A stretch of 48,374 nucleotides of DNA from Bradyrhizobium macuxiense (GCF_001542415.1 NZ_LNCU01000035.1:8033-56406); one strand, 5' to 3'. Shown: positions 16,926-26,926, counted from the stretch's first letter. Notes: generated by a model not told the origin, from the letters alone. Made by a program: numbers and translations.

Positions 16926-17834
16926 TCATGCTGCAAGGCGCCGTGCGCCGACGGCCTCGATACCGGCGAGCCAGCCGGCCACCGTGCGGCCGATCGCCTC
17001 AGGATGATCCTCCTGTAGATAGTGTGCGCCGGCGCCGAGTTGAATGACCGCGCAATGCTTGAGCGTCGCGGCGAACTTGGTGGCGAAGGCCGGCGAGACC
17101 AACGCGCCCGGCGTTCCCACGAACAGCAGCTTGGGATAGGTCGAGGCCGCAAGCGCCGCGTGCGCTGCGGTGAGCGCCTGATCGACATCTGCCGGCTCGC
17201 CCGCGATCGGCAATTCGCGCGGCAGCATCAATGTCGGCTTGCGGCTCTCGCGCGTTGCAAACGGCGCGCGATAGGCGGCCATCTCCTCCTCGCTGAGCTT
17301 GCGCAGGATCGAGCCCGGCAGCACGCGCTCGACGAACACATTGCGGTCGAGGACCATCGCTTCGCCCTCACCCGGTGTGCGGAATTTGCGGAACGTGTCG
17401 CGCGTCGCTTCATGCTGGTGGAAATCGGACCAGTCGCGCATCGGACGGATGAACTCCATGAAAGCGAGTCCGCGCACGAAATCCGGGCGGCGCGCCGCGA
17501 GATGAAACGCCAGCGCCGTGCCCCAGTCCTGCGCGACGAGATAGGCCGAGCCAATGCCGAGATCGTCGATCAGCGCGTCGAGATAATCTGCGTGGTCGAC
17601 GAAGCGGTAGGCGATGTCGGGCTTGCCGGATTGGCCGTAGCCGATCAGGTCGGGCGCAATGCAGTGCCCGACTGAAGCCGTCAGCGGCATGATGTTGCGC
17701 CAGATGTAGGACGACGTCGGATTGCCGTGCAGGAACAGCACGTGCGGCGCGCCGTGACGTCCGGTCTCGCGATAGGCCATCGTGGATCCGCGTACGGACC
17801 GGTGATGCAGGCTGATCTCGGCAGGTACAGTCAT
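16926..17834 (-). CDS. Haloalkane dehalogenase, DbjA/DbeA type
   Basis: 302 aa alpha/beta hydrolase hydrolysing carbon-halogen bonds of haloalkanes to alcohols. All five catalytic residues of subfamily II are present: nucleophile D103 and halide-stabilising W104 (VAQDWGTALAF), N38 (HGNPTSS), acid E127 (FMEFIRP) and base H271 (GAHYLQED). Long stretches resemble Bradyrhizobium DbjA as I remember it, but the charged insertion EEQDHAE in DbjA's cap region is absent here (DWSDFHQHEATRDTFRKF), as in DbeA. I44 and Q102, which form a second chloride site in DbeA, are also conserved. The ATG at 17834 overlaps the tetR stop by 4 bp, so expression should follow the regulator. Confidence 0.93.
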   Translation of the reverse strand: MTVPAEISLHHRSVRGSTMAYRETGRHGAPHVLFLHGNPTSSYIWRNIMPLTASVGHCIAPDLIGYGQSGKPDIAYRFVDHADYLDALIDDLGIGSAYLVAQDWGTALAFHLAARRPDFVRGLAFMEFIRPMRDWSDFHQHEATRDTFRKFRTPGEGEAMVLDRNVFVERVLPGSILRKLSEEEMAAYRAPFATRESRKPTLMLPRELPIAGEPADVDQALTAAHAALAASTYPKLLFVGTPGALVSPAFATKFAATLKHCAVIQLGAGAHYLQEDHPEAIGRTVAGWLAGIEAVGARRLAA

Positions 17835-18421
17835 GGCAACTCCTTGAACACGGTTTGGAATGCGATGGTCTTGAAACGGTCGAGGGCGGCCGCGCTGCGC
17901 TCGACCTTCATGCGCAGCATCGCGCCCTGCCAGGATGCGAGCAGGAAATCGGCGAGCGCATGGGGATCGAAATCGGACGCGATCTCGCCCTTGGCCTGAG
18001 CCTCGGCAATGCAGGCCGCAAACGGCGCGCGCCACTCATTGAAGATCGCGTCGAGTTGTTCGCGCAGCATCTCGCTCGAGCCCGACGCTTCGAGGCTGAA
18101 ATCGCCGATCAGGCAGCCGCGGGTGAAGCCGTCATTGGCAAGCTTGCCGGTGATGAGATCGAGGTAACGCTTGAGCCTCTCGCGCGGCGTGAGCGACGTA
18201 TCGCCCAGAGCTTCGGCCACGAGGCCCCGCACATGGAGGAAGTAGCGGTCGAGCACTTCGGAGGCAAACAGCTCCTTTGACCGGAAATGGTTGGTAAACG
18301 AGCCCTGCGGCGCGCCGGCGGCGGCGGTGACGTCGCGCACGCTGGTGCCGTGATAGCCGGTGCGGAACATGGCCTTCAGGCCGGCGTCGAGGATGGCATC
18401 GCGGAGGGATGGCTTTGGCAT
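17831..18421 (-). CDS. TetR-family repressor of the dehalogenase operon
   Basis: 196 aa. The N-terminal HTH is LRDAILDAGLKAMFRTGYHGTSVRDVTAAAGAPQGSFTNHFRSKELFASEVL, standard TetR. The rest (about 60-196) is an all-helical ligand domain of the type named TetR_C-like. The start is the ATG at 18421 (MPKPSLRD); the earlier TTG lies inside the operator palindrome and is unlikely. A 34-bp perfect palindrome abuts the ATG, so the protein probably represses its own operon. It is co-transcribed with the dehalogenase (4-bp overlap), pointing to a haloalkane or product as inducer; that is inference. Confidence 0.9.
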   Translation of the reverse strand: MPKPSLRDAILDAGLKAMFRTGYHGTSVRDVTAAAGAPQGSFTNHFRSKELFASEVLDRYFLHVRGLVAEALGDTSLTPRERLKRYLDLITGKLANDGFTRGCLIGDFSLEASGSSEMLREQLDAIFNEWRAPFAACIAEAQAKGEIASDFDPHALADFLLASWQGAMLRMKVERSAAALDRFKTIAFQTVFKELP

Positions 18422-18454
18422 GACAATCAATACGTACGTACGTATTGATTGTCA
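18421..18454. promoter_or_regulatory. 34-bp perfect palindromic operator
   Basis: Every base from 18421 to 18454 pairs with its mirror (axis between 18437 and 18438). The half-site is TGACAATCAATACGTAC and the centre is TACGTACGTA, an arrangement typical of TetR-family operators though longer than most. It covers the bases just before the tetR ATG, so bound repressor would block both transcription and its own translation start region. The next gene on the other side is 18524-18820 (also minus strand, reading away). Confidence 0.9.
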
Positions 18455-18523
18455 ACAGGCAAGAAGATTGCGGCTGGCGTCACGCGGCGCCAGCCGGGAC
18501 TTAGGAACGGAAGGATTTGGAGG

Positions 18524-18820
18524 TCAGCTCGCGGGCTTGCTGCGCGACACCACCCAGTCGCGCAGCCAGGAGCCGACGGCGCAGCCGCACAGATAGAGCG
18601 CGAACATCACCAGGAAGAGATCGAGCCAATAGCCGAAGCGGCCGGGCACGATCCGCGTGAACGACGCCGCCACCAGCGCAATCGCGAGCAGCGACAGCCA
18701 GCCGATCCAGACCTTCGGAACGCCCTGCGCCCGATGCACCACGGCGATCCAGCCCATGCAGAAGCCGAGCAGCAGCGCCGTCAGCAACCAACCCCAGAAG
18801 AATGTCGCTACAGCGGTCAT
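18524..18820 (-). CDS. Small membrane protein of unknown function
   Basis: 98 aa, not recognised. Three hydrophobic segments are visible (about 5-28, 37-56 and 63-84), with a positively charged loop (HRAQGVPK) between the first two. The C-terminus is basic and soluble (RDWVVSRSKPAS). The gene begins 2 bp after the OmpA-domain gene stops, so the two are almost certainly one operon, and the small protein may assist or partner that envelope protein. Confidence 0.75.
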   Translation of the reverse strand: MTAVATFFWGWLLTALLLGFCMGWIAVVHRAQGVPKVWIGWLSLLAIALVAASFTRIVPGRFGYWLDLFLVMFALYLCGCAVGSWLRDWVVSRSKPAS

Positions 18821-18822
18821 CG

Positions 18823-20217
18823 CTACTTCACCACGAATTCGATGCGCCGGTTCTGCGCCTTGCCGTCTTCAGTGTCGTTGCCGGCCAGGGGCTGCGTGCT
18901 GCCGAAGCCGACCGCCGTGAAGCGGCTGGCCGGCAATCCGGCACGGACGAGATAATCCACCACCGCCTGCGCGCGCTTTTCCGACAGCGCCTGGTTGGCA
19001 GCTTCATCACCGTCGCTGTCGGTGTGGCCGGCGACCTCGATGTTGGTCGTCGGGCAGCGCATCGCTATCTCGATCAGGCGATCGAGCAGGCCTGCGGAAT
19101 CCGGCACGATGTCGGCCTTGCCGGACTCGAAACGGATTCGTCCCTTCACCAGGAGGTCGGCGAACAATTGCTGGCACACCGAGGCGTCGACCGGCGCGGA
19201 TGGCGGCTTGACGGTGACCTCGGCCTTGAACTGCCAGCCTTGCGGAAAGTCCTTGCCCAGGCCGTTGCGGATCTGGCCGGCGGCGGCGTCATAGAGCGCA
19301 TCGCCCGACAGCTTCACCTCGCGATCGGACACCACCAGCGTTCCGGTCGACAGCCGCGACAGCGCGCCGAGCGCGGGCACCACGGCTGCGGCAAAGCCCG
19401 AGGGCGCGCCGACGCTGGCCTTCAGATTGTCGACGACCTTCTCGCTGAAGAACTTGCGACCGGCGGCAGCGACCAGTGCCGCATGCGTGTTGTTGTCGGG
19501 GACGTAGCCGGTCAGCGTCAGCGTCAGCGCGACCGGATCCTTGTAGGCCTGGAATACGTAAGGCGGGGCCTGGATGTCATTGGCCGCGATCGAATAACCC
19601 TCGGGAAGGTTCTTCAGCGCTCCCACGATCGCCTCGCGCCCACCGAGCTCGCGCGCCATGCCTGCGAGGCTGACCTTGGTGTCGGTCAATGTGATCTTGC
19701 CGTCCTTCAGCTTGCCGATCTGGTCGAGCAGCAACAGCGCGGCGGCGTCGAAACGCGTCGGCGCGCCGCGCGAGAGCGCCATCTGATCCGCGACTTCGAT
19801 ACCACCGAGATTGGCCTTCGCGGCCTCCATCAGCTTGCCCTTGCTCGACGGCAACGGCGCGTTGCCGCCAAGCGTCACCTTCCCGACGTCGCGTTCGGCG
19901 GACCAGACATACGGCTTGGCTTCGGGAACAAGACGGGTCTCGTCGTTGACGAGCCGCACGCCTGGCACGGCTTCGACGGACGCCACCGCGCTGAGGCGGC
20001 CGTCTTCCGAAAATGCATTCGCAGCAAAGGTCACATCGCGGCCATCGACGCTGATTCGACGCTTGTCGAGGACGGTATCCTTGAGTGCGGCATTAGAACG
20101 CGCCGCGAGATCGGCTTCGACCGTCGCCGTGCTGGTCCAGGCCGCAATACCCCAAAAGATGACCAGCGGAATCACGCCCGGCCACCATTTGCTACTCCAC
20201 TTGAAAAGTCCGTGCAT
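18823..20217 (-). CDS. OmpA-domain envelope protein with BON-like repeats
   Basis: 464 aa. The N-terminus has one membrane anchor (WWPGVIPLVIFWGIAAWTST, about 11-30) with no obvious cleavage site. Residues about 45-340 contain repeated blocks of the form xxVDGRDVTFxGxxxSEDGR and LKNLPEGYSI that resemble BON-type modules. The C-terminal OmpA peptidoglycan-binding domain (about 345-464) has IRFESGKADI, VAGHTDSDGDEAANQALSEKRAQAVVDYL and GFGSTQPLAGNDTEDGKAQNRRIEF. Probably inner-membrane anchored and contacting peptidoglycan. Related architecture occurs in ArfA-like and MotB-like proteins, but no flagellar genes are nearby. Confidence 0.82.
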   Translation of the reverse strand: MHGLFKWSSKWWPGVIPLVIFWGIAAWTSTATVEADLAARSNAALKDTVLDKRRISVDGRDVTFAANAFSEDGRLSAVASVEAVPGVRLVNDETRLVPEAKPYVWSAERDVGKVTLGGNAPLPSSKGKLMEAAKANLGGIEVADQMALSRGAPTRFDAAALLLLDQIGKLKDGKITLTDTKVSLAGMARELGGREAIVGALKNLPEGYSIAANDIQAPPYVFQAYKDPVALTLTLTGYVPDNNTHAALVAAAGRKFFSEKVVDNLKASVGAPSGFAAAVVPALGALSRLSTGTLVVSDREVKLSGDALYDAAAGQIRNGLGKDFPQGWQFKAEVTVKPPSAPVDASVCQQLFADLLVKGRIRFESGKADIVPDSAGLLDRLIEIAMRCPTTNIEVAGHTDSDGDEAANQALSEKRAQAVVDYLVRAGLPASRFTAVGFGSTQPLAGNDTEDGKAQNRRIEFVVK

Positions 20218-20359
20218 TCAGGGTCCTGCGGCTCGGGAAACAGAGAGAAAACAAACCCTTGGCTGGCTGTCAAACCCCAAATCGCGATCCCCGGCAGAGC
20301 GCCCTGTTCCGATCAGGCTAACAGTTTCTTCAGTGGTCTTTCGCTAAGTTTGTGGCGGA

Positions 20360-21442
20360 ATGCAAATCGCCCGCCGTGCGCTCATGAAACAGCTTCGCAA
20401 CACCGTGATCCGCGCCGGGCTGGAGGCACTTTATTTTTCGGGCGCACACGTCCTGCTGCGACCGATCTTCGCCGGCGTCGGCGCGATCTTCATGCTGCAC
20501 CACGTCCGCCCGCGACGCGACGATTCGTTCCAGCCGAATCACCATCTCGAGGTTGAACCGGACTTCCTGCGCGCGATGCTGATGCATCTGCGTGCGCTCC
20601 ACGTCGACATCATCAGTATCGACGAGGCGCATCGTCGCCTCACCGAACGGAATTTCGAGCGGCGCTTCGCCTGCTTCACCTTCGACGACGGCTATCGCGA
20701 CAACCGGGACTTCGCATTGCCTGTGATGCGCGAGTTCGACGCGCCGCTGACCGTCTACGTCGCCAGCGATTTCGCCGAGGGCTCCGGCCGGCTGTGGTGG
20801 ATCGCGCTGGAGCGGGTGATCGCCTCCGCGTCCGCGATCGAGGTGCCGATCGGCGGCAGCATGACGCGCCTCGATGCTTCGACGGCACAAGCCAAGCAGG
20901 CGGCGTTCGACCGCATGCACGGCTGGCTGCGCGCGCTGCCCGGCGAGCAGGACGTGCAGCGCGAAATCTCCGCACTCTGCAGTCGTCACAACGTCGACGA
21001 GGCTCGCATCGCGCGCGAGCTCTGCCTGTCCTGGAGCGAACTGCGCAGCTTCGCCTGCGATCCGCTCGTCACCATCGGCGCGCACACCATCACCCATTGC
21101 AATCTCGCCAAGCAGAGCGAGACGATCGCGTCGTTCGAGCTGATGACCAGCCGCGCCCGGATCGAGGACGCGCTGCAACGGCCAGTGCTGCATCTCGCCT
21201 ATCCCTACGGCGACCGGATGGCCGCCGGGCAGCGCGAATTCGCGCTCGCCAAGGCGATCGGTTTCAGGACCGCGGTGACGACGCGGCCGGGCATGTTGTT
21301 CGCCGAAAGCACCGAGCATTTGACGGCCCTGCAGCGCGTCTCGCTGAACGGCAATTACCAGGAGGCGCGTCTGCTGCCCGTCCTGACCTCCGGCGCCGCC
21401 ACCGCAGTGTGGAACGGTTTCCGCCGCATCGACGCGGCGTAG
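20360..21442 (+). CDS. Polysaccharide deacetylase family protein (NodB fold)
   Basis: 360 aa. Carbohydrate esterase family 4 signatures: CFTFDDGYRDN with catalytic base D109 and metal ligand D110, and TIGAHTITHCNL with metal ligands H242 and H246; the C-terminal LAYPYGDR motif is present. The N-terminal 45 residues carry a hydrophobic stretch (GAHVLLRPIFAGVGAIFML), possibly peripheral. Such enzymes remove N- or O-acetyl groups from cell-surface sugars; the substrate is not evident. This is not NodB, which is shorter and lies in nod clusters. ATG at 20360; the ATG nine codons later is an alternative. No partner genes adjacent. Confidence 0.87.
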   Translation: MQIARRALMKQLRNTVIRAGLEALYFSGAHVLLRPIFAGVGAIFMLHHVRPRRDDSFQPNHHLEVEPDFLRAMLMHLRALHVDIISIDEAHRRLTERNFERRFACFTFDDGYRDNRDFALPVMREFDAPLTVYVASDFAEGSGRLWWIALERVIASASAIEVPIGGSMTRLDASTAQAKQAAFDRMHGWLRALPGEQDVQREISALCSRHNVDEARIARELCLSWSELRSFACDPLVTIGAHTITHCNLAKQSETIASFELMTSRARIEDALQRPVLHLAYPYGDRMAAGQREFALAKAIGFRTAVTTRPGMLFAESTEHLTALQRVSLNGNYQEARLLPVLTSGAATAVWNGFRRIDAA

Positions 21443-21470
21443 GCCGCATCCGGACTACAAACTCACTCAC

Positions 21471-21498
21471 TTCCCTTCTCCCCTTGTGGGAGAGGGTG
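21471..21498. repeat. Fragment of repeat family C
   Basis: TTCCCTTCTCCCC with GGGAGAGGGTG matches only one arm pair of the family C elements found at 22398, 38006 and 46775; the remainder is missing. It sits 30 bp after the deacetylase stop. Confidence 0.45.
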
Positions 21499-21563
21499 CG
21501 TCAGCTTCCTTGACTCGTTCCCCTGCCGCGCCCAGAACCACTGGCAACGCAACGGAGGAACGC

Positions 21564-22364
21564 ATGTTCAAGGATCTGTTCTCACTCAAGGGCCGCGTCG
21601 CATTGGTGACCGGCGGCTCGCGCGGCATCGGCAAGATGATCGCGGCCGGCTTCCTCGCGCAAGGCGCGGCCAAGGTCTACATCACCGCGCGCAAGGCCGG
21701 GCCATGCGAGGTCACCGCCAAGGAGCTTTCCGCTGCCTATGACGGCGAATGCATCGCGCTGCCGATCGACATCTCGACGGTCGAGGGCTGCGAGAAGCTC
21801 GCCGGCGAGATCATCAAGCTCGAGCCGAAGCTCGACATCCTCGTCAACAATGCCGGCGCTGCATGGGGCGCCGACTTCGACGAATTCCCCGAGAGCGGCT
21901 GGGACAAGGTCATGGACCTCAACGTCAAGGCCCTGTTCTTCCTGACCAAGGCACTGGCCAAGCCGTTGCGCGCCGCGGCCAGCGCCGAACAGCCGGCGAA
22001 AGTGATCAACATCGCCTCGATCGACGGCATCTTCGTCAATCCGATGGAGACCTATTCCTACGCGGCGAGCAAGGCTGCGGTCATTCATCTGACGCGGCGC
22101 ATGGCGACCAGGCTGGTCAAAGACCACGTCAACGTCACGGCGATCGCGCCGGGCGCGTTCAAATCGGACATGAACCGCGCCGCGCGCGATCATGGGGACG
22201 AGGTCGCCAAGCGCGTTCCGGCGCGCCGCGTCGGGACCGATGAGGACATGGCGGGTACCGCGATCTATCTCGCCTCGCGCGCCGGCGACTACGTGGTCGG
22301 GGCGACCATCGCCGTTGACGGTGGCGTGGTCTATGCGACGGCGGGACTGGAGATCGCGGGGTAA
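21564..22364 (+). CDS. Short-chain dehydrogenase/reductase
   Basis: 266 aa classical SDR. The cofactor loop TGGSRGIG (16-23), NNAG (95-98), S152 and the catalytic Y166-AAS-K170 are all present, and the C-terminal GATIAVDGGVVY closes the Rossmann fold. An NAD(P)-dependent oxidoreductase; the sequence FKDLFSLKGRVALVTGGSRGIGKMIA resembles the cluster called rhlG or 3-ketoacyl-ACP reductase-like SDRs, so a hydroxyacyl or polyol substrate is possible, but none is indicated by neighbours. ATG at 21564 with GGAGG five bases before; the frame is open further upstream only through a repeat fragment. Confidence 0.9.
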   Translation: MFKDLFSLKGRVALVTGGSRGIGKMIAAGFLAQGAAKVYITARKAGPCEVTAKELSAAYDGECIALPIDISTVEGCEKLAGEIIKLEPKLDILVNNAGAAWGADFDEFPESGWDKVMDLNVKALFFLTKALAKPLRAAASAEQPAKVINIASIDGIFVNPMETYSYAASKAAVIHLTRRMATRLVKDHVNVTAIAPGAFKSDMNRAARDHGDEVAKRVPARRVGTDEDMAGTAIYLASRAGDYVVGATIAVDGGVVYATAGLEIAG

Positions 22365-22397
22365 GGTCGCGCGATCGCATGGCATCGGAAGTGCACT

Positions 22398-22534
22398 CCC
22401 TCGCCCCGCTCTTGCGGGGAGAGGGTTGGGGTGAGGGGCTCCTCTCCGCGCGCACGAGTGCCGAGAGACCTGTACCCCCTCACCCGGATCGCAAAGGCGA
22501 TCCGACCTCTCCCCGCAAGCGGGGAGAGGTGAAG
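22398..22534. repeat. Palindromic intergenic repeat, family C copy 1
   Basis: Arms CCCTCGCCCCGCTCTTGCGG and CCGCAAGCGGGGAGAGGTG, with inner GGTTGGGGTGAGGGGCT facing CCCCTCACCCGGATCG. Lies between the convergent SDR and hydrolase genes. Copies 2 and 3 are at 38006-38155 and 46775-46911. Confidence 0.88.
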
Positions 22535-22546
22535 GAAATCACGCCC

Positions 22547-23383
22547 TCAAAGACTCGATGCGAAGGCGTCGAGGGTGCGGTTGAAGGCGTCCGCCTTCTC
22601 CCATTGTGTGGTGTGGCCGGCACCGTCGATCACCTGAACCTGTCCGCGCCACAGTGTCGGCGCGGGCAGCCGCTGCAGATAGCCGAGATCGACGATCTGC
22701 TCTTCGCTCCCATGCACGATCGCCAGCGGGATTGTCAGATTGCGCACGATCTCGGCCTCGTCGGCAAAGCGGCCGGCCTGCACGCTGGCGCCGAGATAGC
22801 CGCGCGCATTGCCGTCGGTGCGACGAAAATCGGCTTCGAAGAAGGATGGCCGCAGCGAATAGCCCGGAGCGAAGGCCGACTGCATCCACTCCTCAATCGC
22901 GGCATCATCAGGCGCCGGCGTGAAGGTGGTGGCCGACAATCCCTTGAAGCCGGAAAATCCGTCCGGGGTCTTGGCGACGGGCGGCGTGCCGAAGATCATG
23001 AGCCCAGCCGCCGGCAGGGACGCGGCCGCATTGATCACCGCATGGCCGCCGAGGCTCCAGCCCACGACCACCGCGTCCTTCAGGCCGATTTCGCGTGCAA
23101 TGGAAGCAAGGCAGGATGCATAGCCTTCGCCCGAATAGCCCTGCTCCGGATTGGATGGCCGCGAGGACGCACCATGACCCGGGAGATCGATCGCAACGAT
23201 CCGATACTTGGCGCCGAGCGGCCCCTGGAGCTGCTTCTGCCAGATCCGCGACGAGGATGAATTGCCGTGCACGAGAAGGATATCGCGGCCGGTGCCCGAG
23301 CTCTCGAAGCCCGCGATCGTCAGTTCGCCGATCTGAAGCTTGAGCGGACGCAGGTCGGGACCGGGAAACGCTTCTTCACTCAT
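22547..23383 (-). CDS. Alpha/beta hydrolase
   Basis: 278 aa. Alpha/beta hydrolase fold 1: oxyanion region VHGNSSSS (38-45), nucleophile elbow GWSLGG with S110, and catalytic His in GAGHTTQW near the C-terminus. The reaction is not identified; similar proteins hydrolyse esters, lactones or C-C bonds. It lies about 250 bp downstream of boxB on the same strand, beyond a terminator, so it may be a separate unit, although its position suggests a link to aromatic degradation. No signal peptide, so cytosolic. Confidence 0.85.
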   Translation of the reverse strand: MSEEAFPGPDLRPLKLQIGELTIAGFESSGTGRDILLVHGNSSSSRIWQKQLQGPLGAKYRIVAIDLPGHGASSRPSNPEQGYSGEGYASCLASIAREIGLKDAVVVGWSLGGHAVINAAASLPAAGLMIFGTPPVAKTPDGFSGFKGLSATTFTPAPDDAAIEEWMQSAFAPGYSLRPSFFEADFRRTDGNARGYLGASVQAGRFADEAEIVRNLTIPLAIVHGSEEQIVDLGYLQRLPAPTLWRGQVQVIDGAGHTTQWEKADAFNRTLDAFASSL

Positions 23384-23553
23384 GACCGCACCACCGCATT
23401 CCCAAGCCGCAACGACAATCGTCGCGGTCCATCTTGTTTGAATGGGATATCTCGGCGCGAACGCACAGCGCTTGTCAAGACGGGACGTGGCTCACTCCGT
23501 CACGCCTCGCTTCGCGCGCCGGCTGTCATGTCGTCGGGACTGCTGTTTCAGAC

Positions 23554-23592
23554 AAAGAAAAGGGGCAAGCCAGGGACCTTTCGGCTCGCCCC
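23554..23592 (-). terminator. Intrinsic terminator after boxB
   Basis: Minus strand: GGGGCGAGCC (23583-23592) pairs with GGCTTGCCCC (23562-23571), one G-T wobble, 11-nt loop, followed by TTTTCTTT. It lies about 40 bp past the boxB stop and should end the box transcript before the hydrolase at 22547. Confidence 0.88.
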
Positions 23593-23631
23593 TCTCCAAC
23601 TCTCTCGGGAGGAGAGAGAACTCTCAGGCGA

Positions 23632-25083
<1,452 letters not shown>

Positions 25084-25127
25084 GGCGTGCTCCTGGGTAT
25101 CGTTTCGAGTATCGCGTCTTGCTCGAC

Positions 25128-25228
25128 CGTCATCCTGAGGAGCGGCGTCTTCGCCGCGTCTCGAAGGATGCTGGCTTGGTCATATTCATCCTTCGAGGCT
25201 CGCTAACGCTCGCACCTCAGGATGACGG
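25128..25228. repeat. Palindromic intergenic repeat, family E copy 1
   Basis: Arms CGTCATCCTGAGGAGC and GCACCTCAGGATGACGG enclose inner arms TCTCGAAGGATG and CATCCTTCGAGGC. It lies in the boxC-boxB gap, so it would be transcribed within the operon and form a long hairpin between the two coding regions. Copy 2 is at 44936-45027. Confidence 0.9.
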
Positions 25229-25237
25229 CGAAAATTC

Positions 25238-26926
25238 CTAAACCCTCGTCATGTCGAATTGCGCCTTCTGGCCGGTGCCGTAGCGGCGCAGCGCGCCGTC
25301 TTCACCGACTGCGTTCGGCCGCTGGAAGATCCAGTTCTGCCACGCCGTGAGGCGCGAGAAGATCTTCGATTCCATGGTCTCCGGCCCGACGAAGCGCAAA
25401 TTGGCTTCCATGCCGGTGAGACCGTCGGGCGAGAACGAGGTGCGTTCCTCGAAGAACACGCGCACCTCATCGTCCCAGTCGATGTCGTCGAGCGCGAAGG
25501 TGACGAGACCGAGCTCCTCGGCCTCTTCCGCATCGAGCGCCTTGCCGATCGAGGCCTGTGCGCGCTCGATATCCGACGGGTCGGCCTGGAAGCGCGACTG
25601 CAGCCGGGTCAGGCCATGGCTCATCGGATACGGCCCGAAATTCATCGCGGTCAGTTCGATGGTCGGCGGGGCGCGATTGTCGCCCTGCTTCTGGCCGATC
25701 AGCATGTAGGAGCGGTCGGCGGCGAACACGAGTTCGGCCAGCGTGCCGACGAAGCAGGAGCCGGGCTCGACCAGCGTCACCAGCGTGCGCGAGGTAACGT
25801 CGATGCGCTTGAGCACGCGCTTCCAGTAATGCCTGATCTCGTTGACCAGCCAGTGCGACTTGTTGGCTTCGAGGAAGCCGTCATAGGCGACGACATTGGC
25901 GGCGTCGCCATGGCTCTTGAACACCAGCATCGCGATCTCGAGCTCATTGATGCGCAGATGCAGGATCGCATCGTCGAGCTCGCGGGCGACCTGCAGCGGC
26001 CAGAACGACGCGCCCTGCGCGATCATGCCGTCGATGTTGGCCGGCGGCGCTGCTTCCGGCGCCTTGATCGAGATGGTGGCGATGCGCGCCGCGCGGTCGA
26101 TATCGACGCTGACAGAGCCGTAGCGGATCGCGCTGTCGTCGATGGTCCGCTTCAGCGGCGCCAGCGTGATGCCGGGACCTGTGCCGTTGCGCTTCGACTT
26201 CGCGGCGAATTCCTTGACGCGTTCGGTAAGCTTGCCTTCGAGCTTGCTGTTCGGCGCGATCTCGTCGACCAGGCGCCAGGCGACCGCGCGCTTGCCCTTG
26301 ATGCCTTCCTCGATGGTGCAGAAGAAATCGGCATGGTCGCGGCGCACCTTGCGCTTGTCGACCACGCGGGTGAGCCCGCCGGTTCCCGGCAGCACCGCGA
26401 GCAGCGGCACCTCCGGCAGCGCGACCGCGGCCGCACCGTCATCGGCCATCATGATGTGGTCGGTCGCCAGCGCCAGTTCGTAGCCGCCGCCGGCCGCGGT
26501 GCCGTTCACAACGGTGATGAAGCTCTGGCCGGAGTTCTCGCTGGAGTCCTCGAAACCATTGCGGGTCTCGTTGGTGAATTTGCAGAAGTTGACCTTGTGG
26601 GCGTGGGTCGAGCCCGCCAGCATGCGGATGTTTGCGCCGGCGCAGAACACGCGGTTCTTGCCCGAGCGCATCACCACGACCTTGACCTCGGGGTGCTCGA
26701 AGCGCAGCCGCTGCACGGCGTCCGCCAGCTCGATGTCGACGCCGAGGTCGTAGGAATTCAGCTTGAGCTGATAGCCCTCGAACAGGCCGGCATTCTCGTC
26801 GACGTCCATGGTGAGCGTCGCGACGTCGCCCTGCACGTCCAGCTTCCAGTGCCGGTAGCGCGACGGCTCGGTCTGGAAATCGATGTATTTCGCCCCGCCT
26901 GCGAGGACGCGATCGTCGCCAGCCAT
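25238..26926 (-). CDS. boxC: 2,3-epoxybenzoyl-CoA dihydrolase BoxC
   Basis: 562 aa from the ATG at 26926, about the standard BoxC length. An enoyl-CoA hydratase-like (crotonase) enzyme that opens the epoxide of 2,3-epoxybenzoyl-CoA hydrolytically to 3,4-dehydroadipyl-CoA semialdehyde and formate. The N-terminal half has KVVVMRSGKNRVFCAGANIRM and FITVVNGTAAGGGYELALATDHIM, the crotonase CoA-binding and oxyanion-hole regions; a second, degenerate crotonase-like half ends near RLTAWQNWIFQRPNAVG, a conserved BoxC sequence. The upstream GTG at 26974 would place the N-terminus inside the TGCA motif cluster and is less likely. It follows the 27084-27893 hydrolase and precedes boxB. Confidence 0.96.
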   Translation of the reverse strand: MAGDDRVLAGGAKYIDFQTEPSRYRHWKLDVQGDVATLTMDVDENAGLFEGYQLKLNSYDLGVDIELADAVQRLRFEHPEVKVVVMRSGKNRVFCAGANIRMLAGSTHAHKVNFCKFTNETRNGFEDSSENSGQSFITVVNGTAAGGGYELALATDHIMMADDGAAAVALPEVPLLAVLPGTGGLTRVVDKRKVRRDHADFFCTIEEGIKGKRAVAWRLVDEIAPNSKLEGKLTERVKEFAAKSKRNGTGPGITLAPLKRTIDDSAIRYGSVSVDIDRAARIATISIKAPEAAPPANIDGMIAQGASFWPLQVARELDDAILHLRINELEIAMLVFKSHGDAANVVAYDGFLEANKSHWLVNEIRHYWKRVLKRIDVTSRTLVTLVEPGSCFVGTLAELVFAADRSYMLIGQKQGDNRAPPTIELTAMNFGPYPMSHGLTRLQSRFQADPSDIERAQASIGKALDAEEAEELGLVTFALDDIDWDDEVRVFFEERTSFSPDGLTGMEANLRFVGPETMESKIFSRLTAWQNWIFQRPNAVGEDGALRRYGTGQKAQFDMTRV

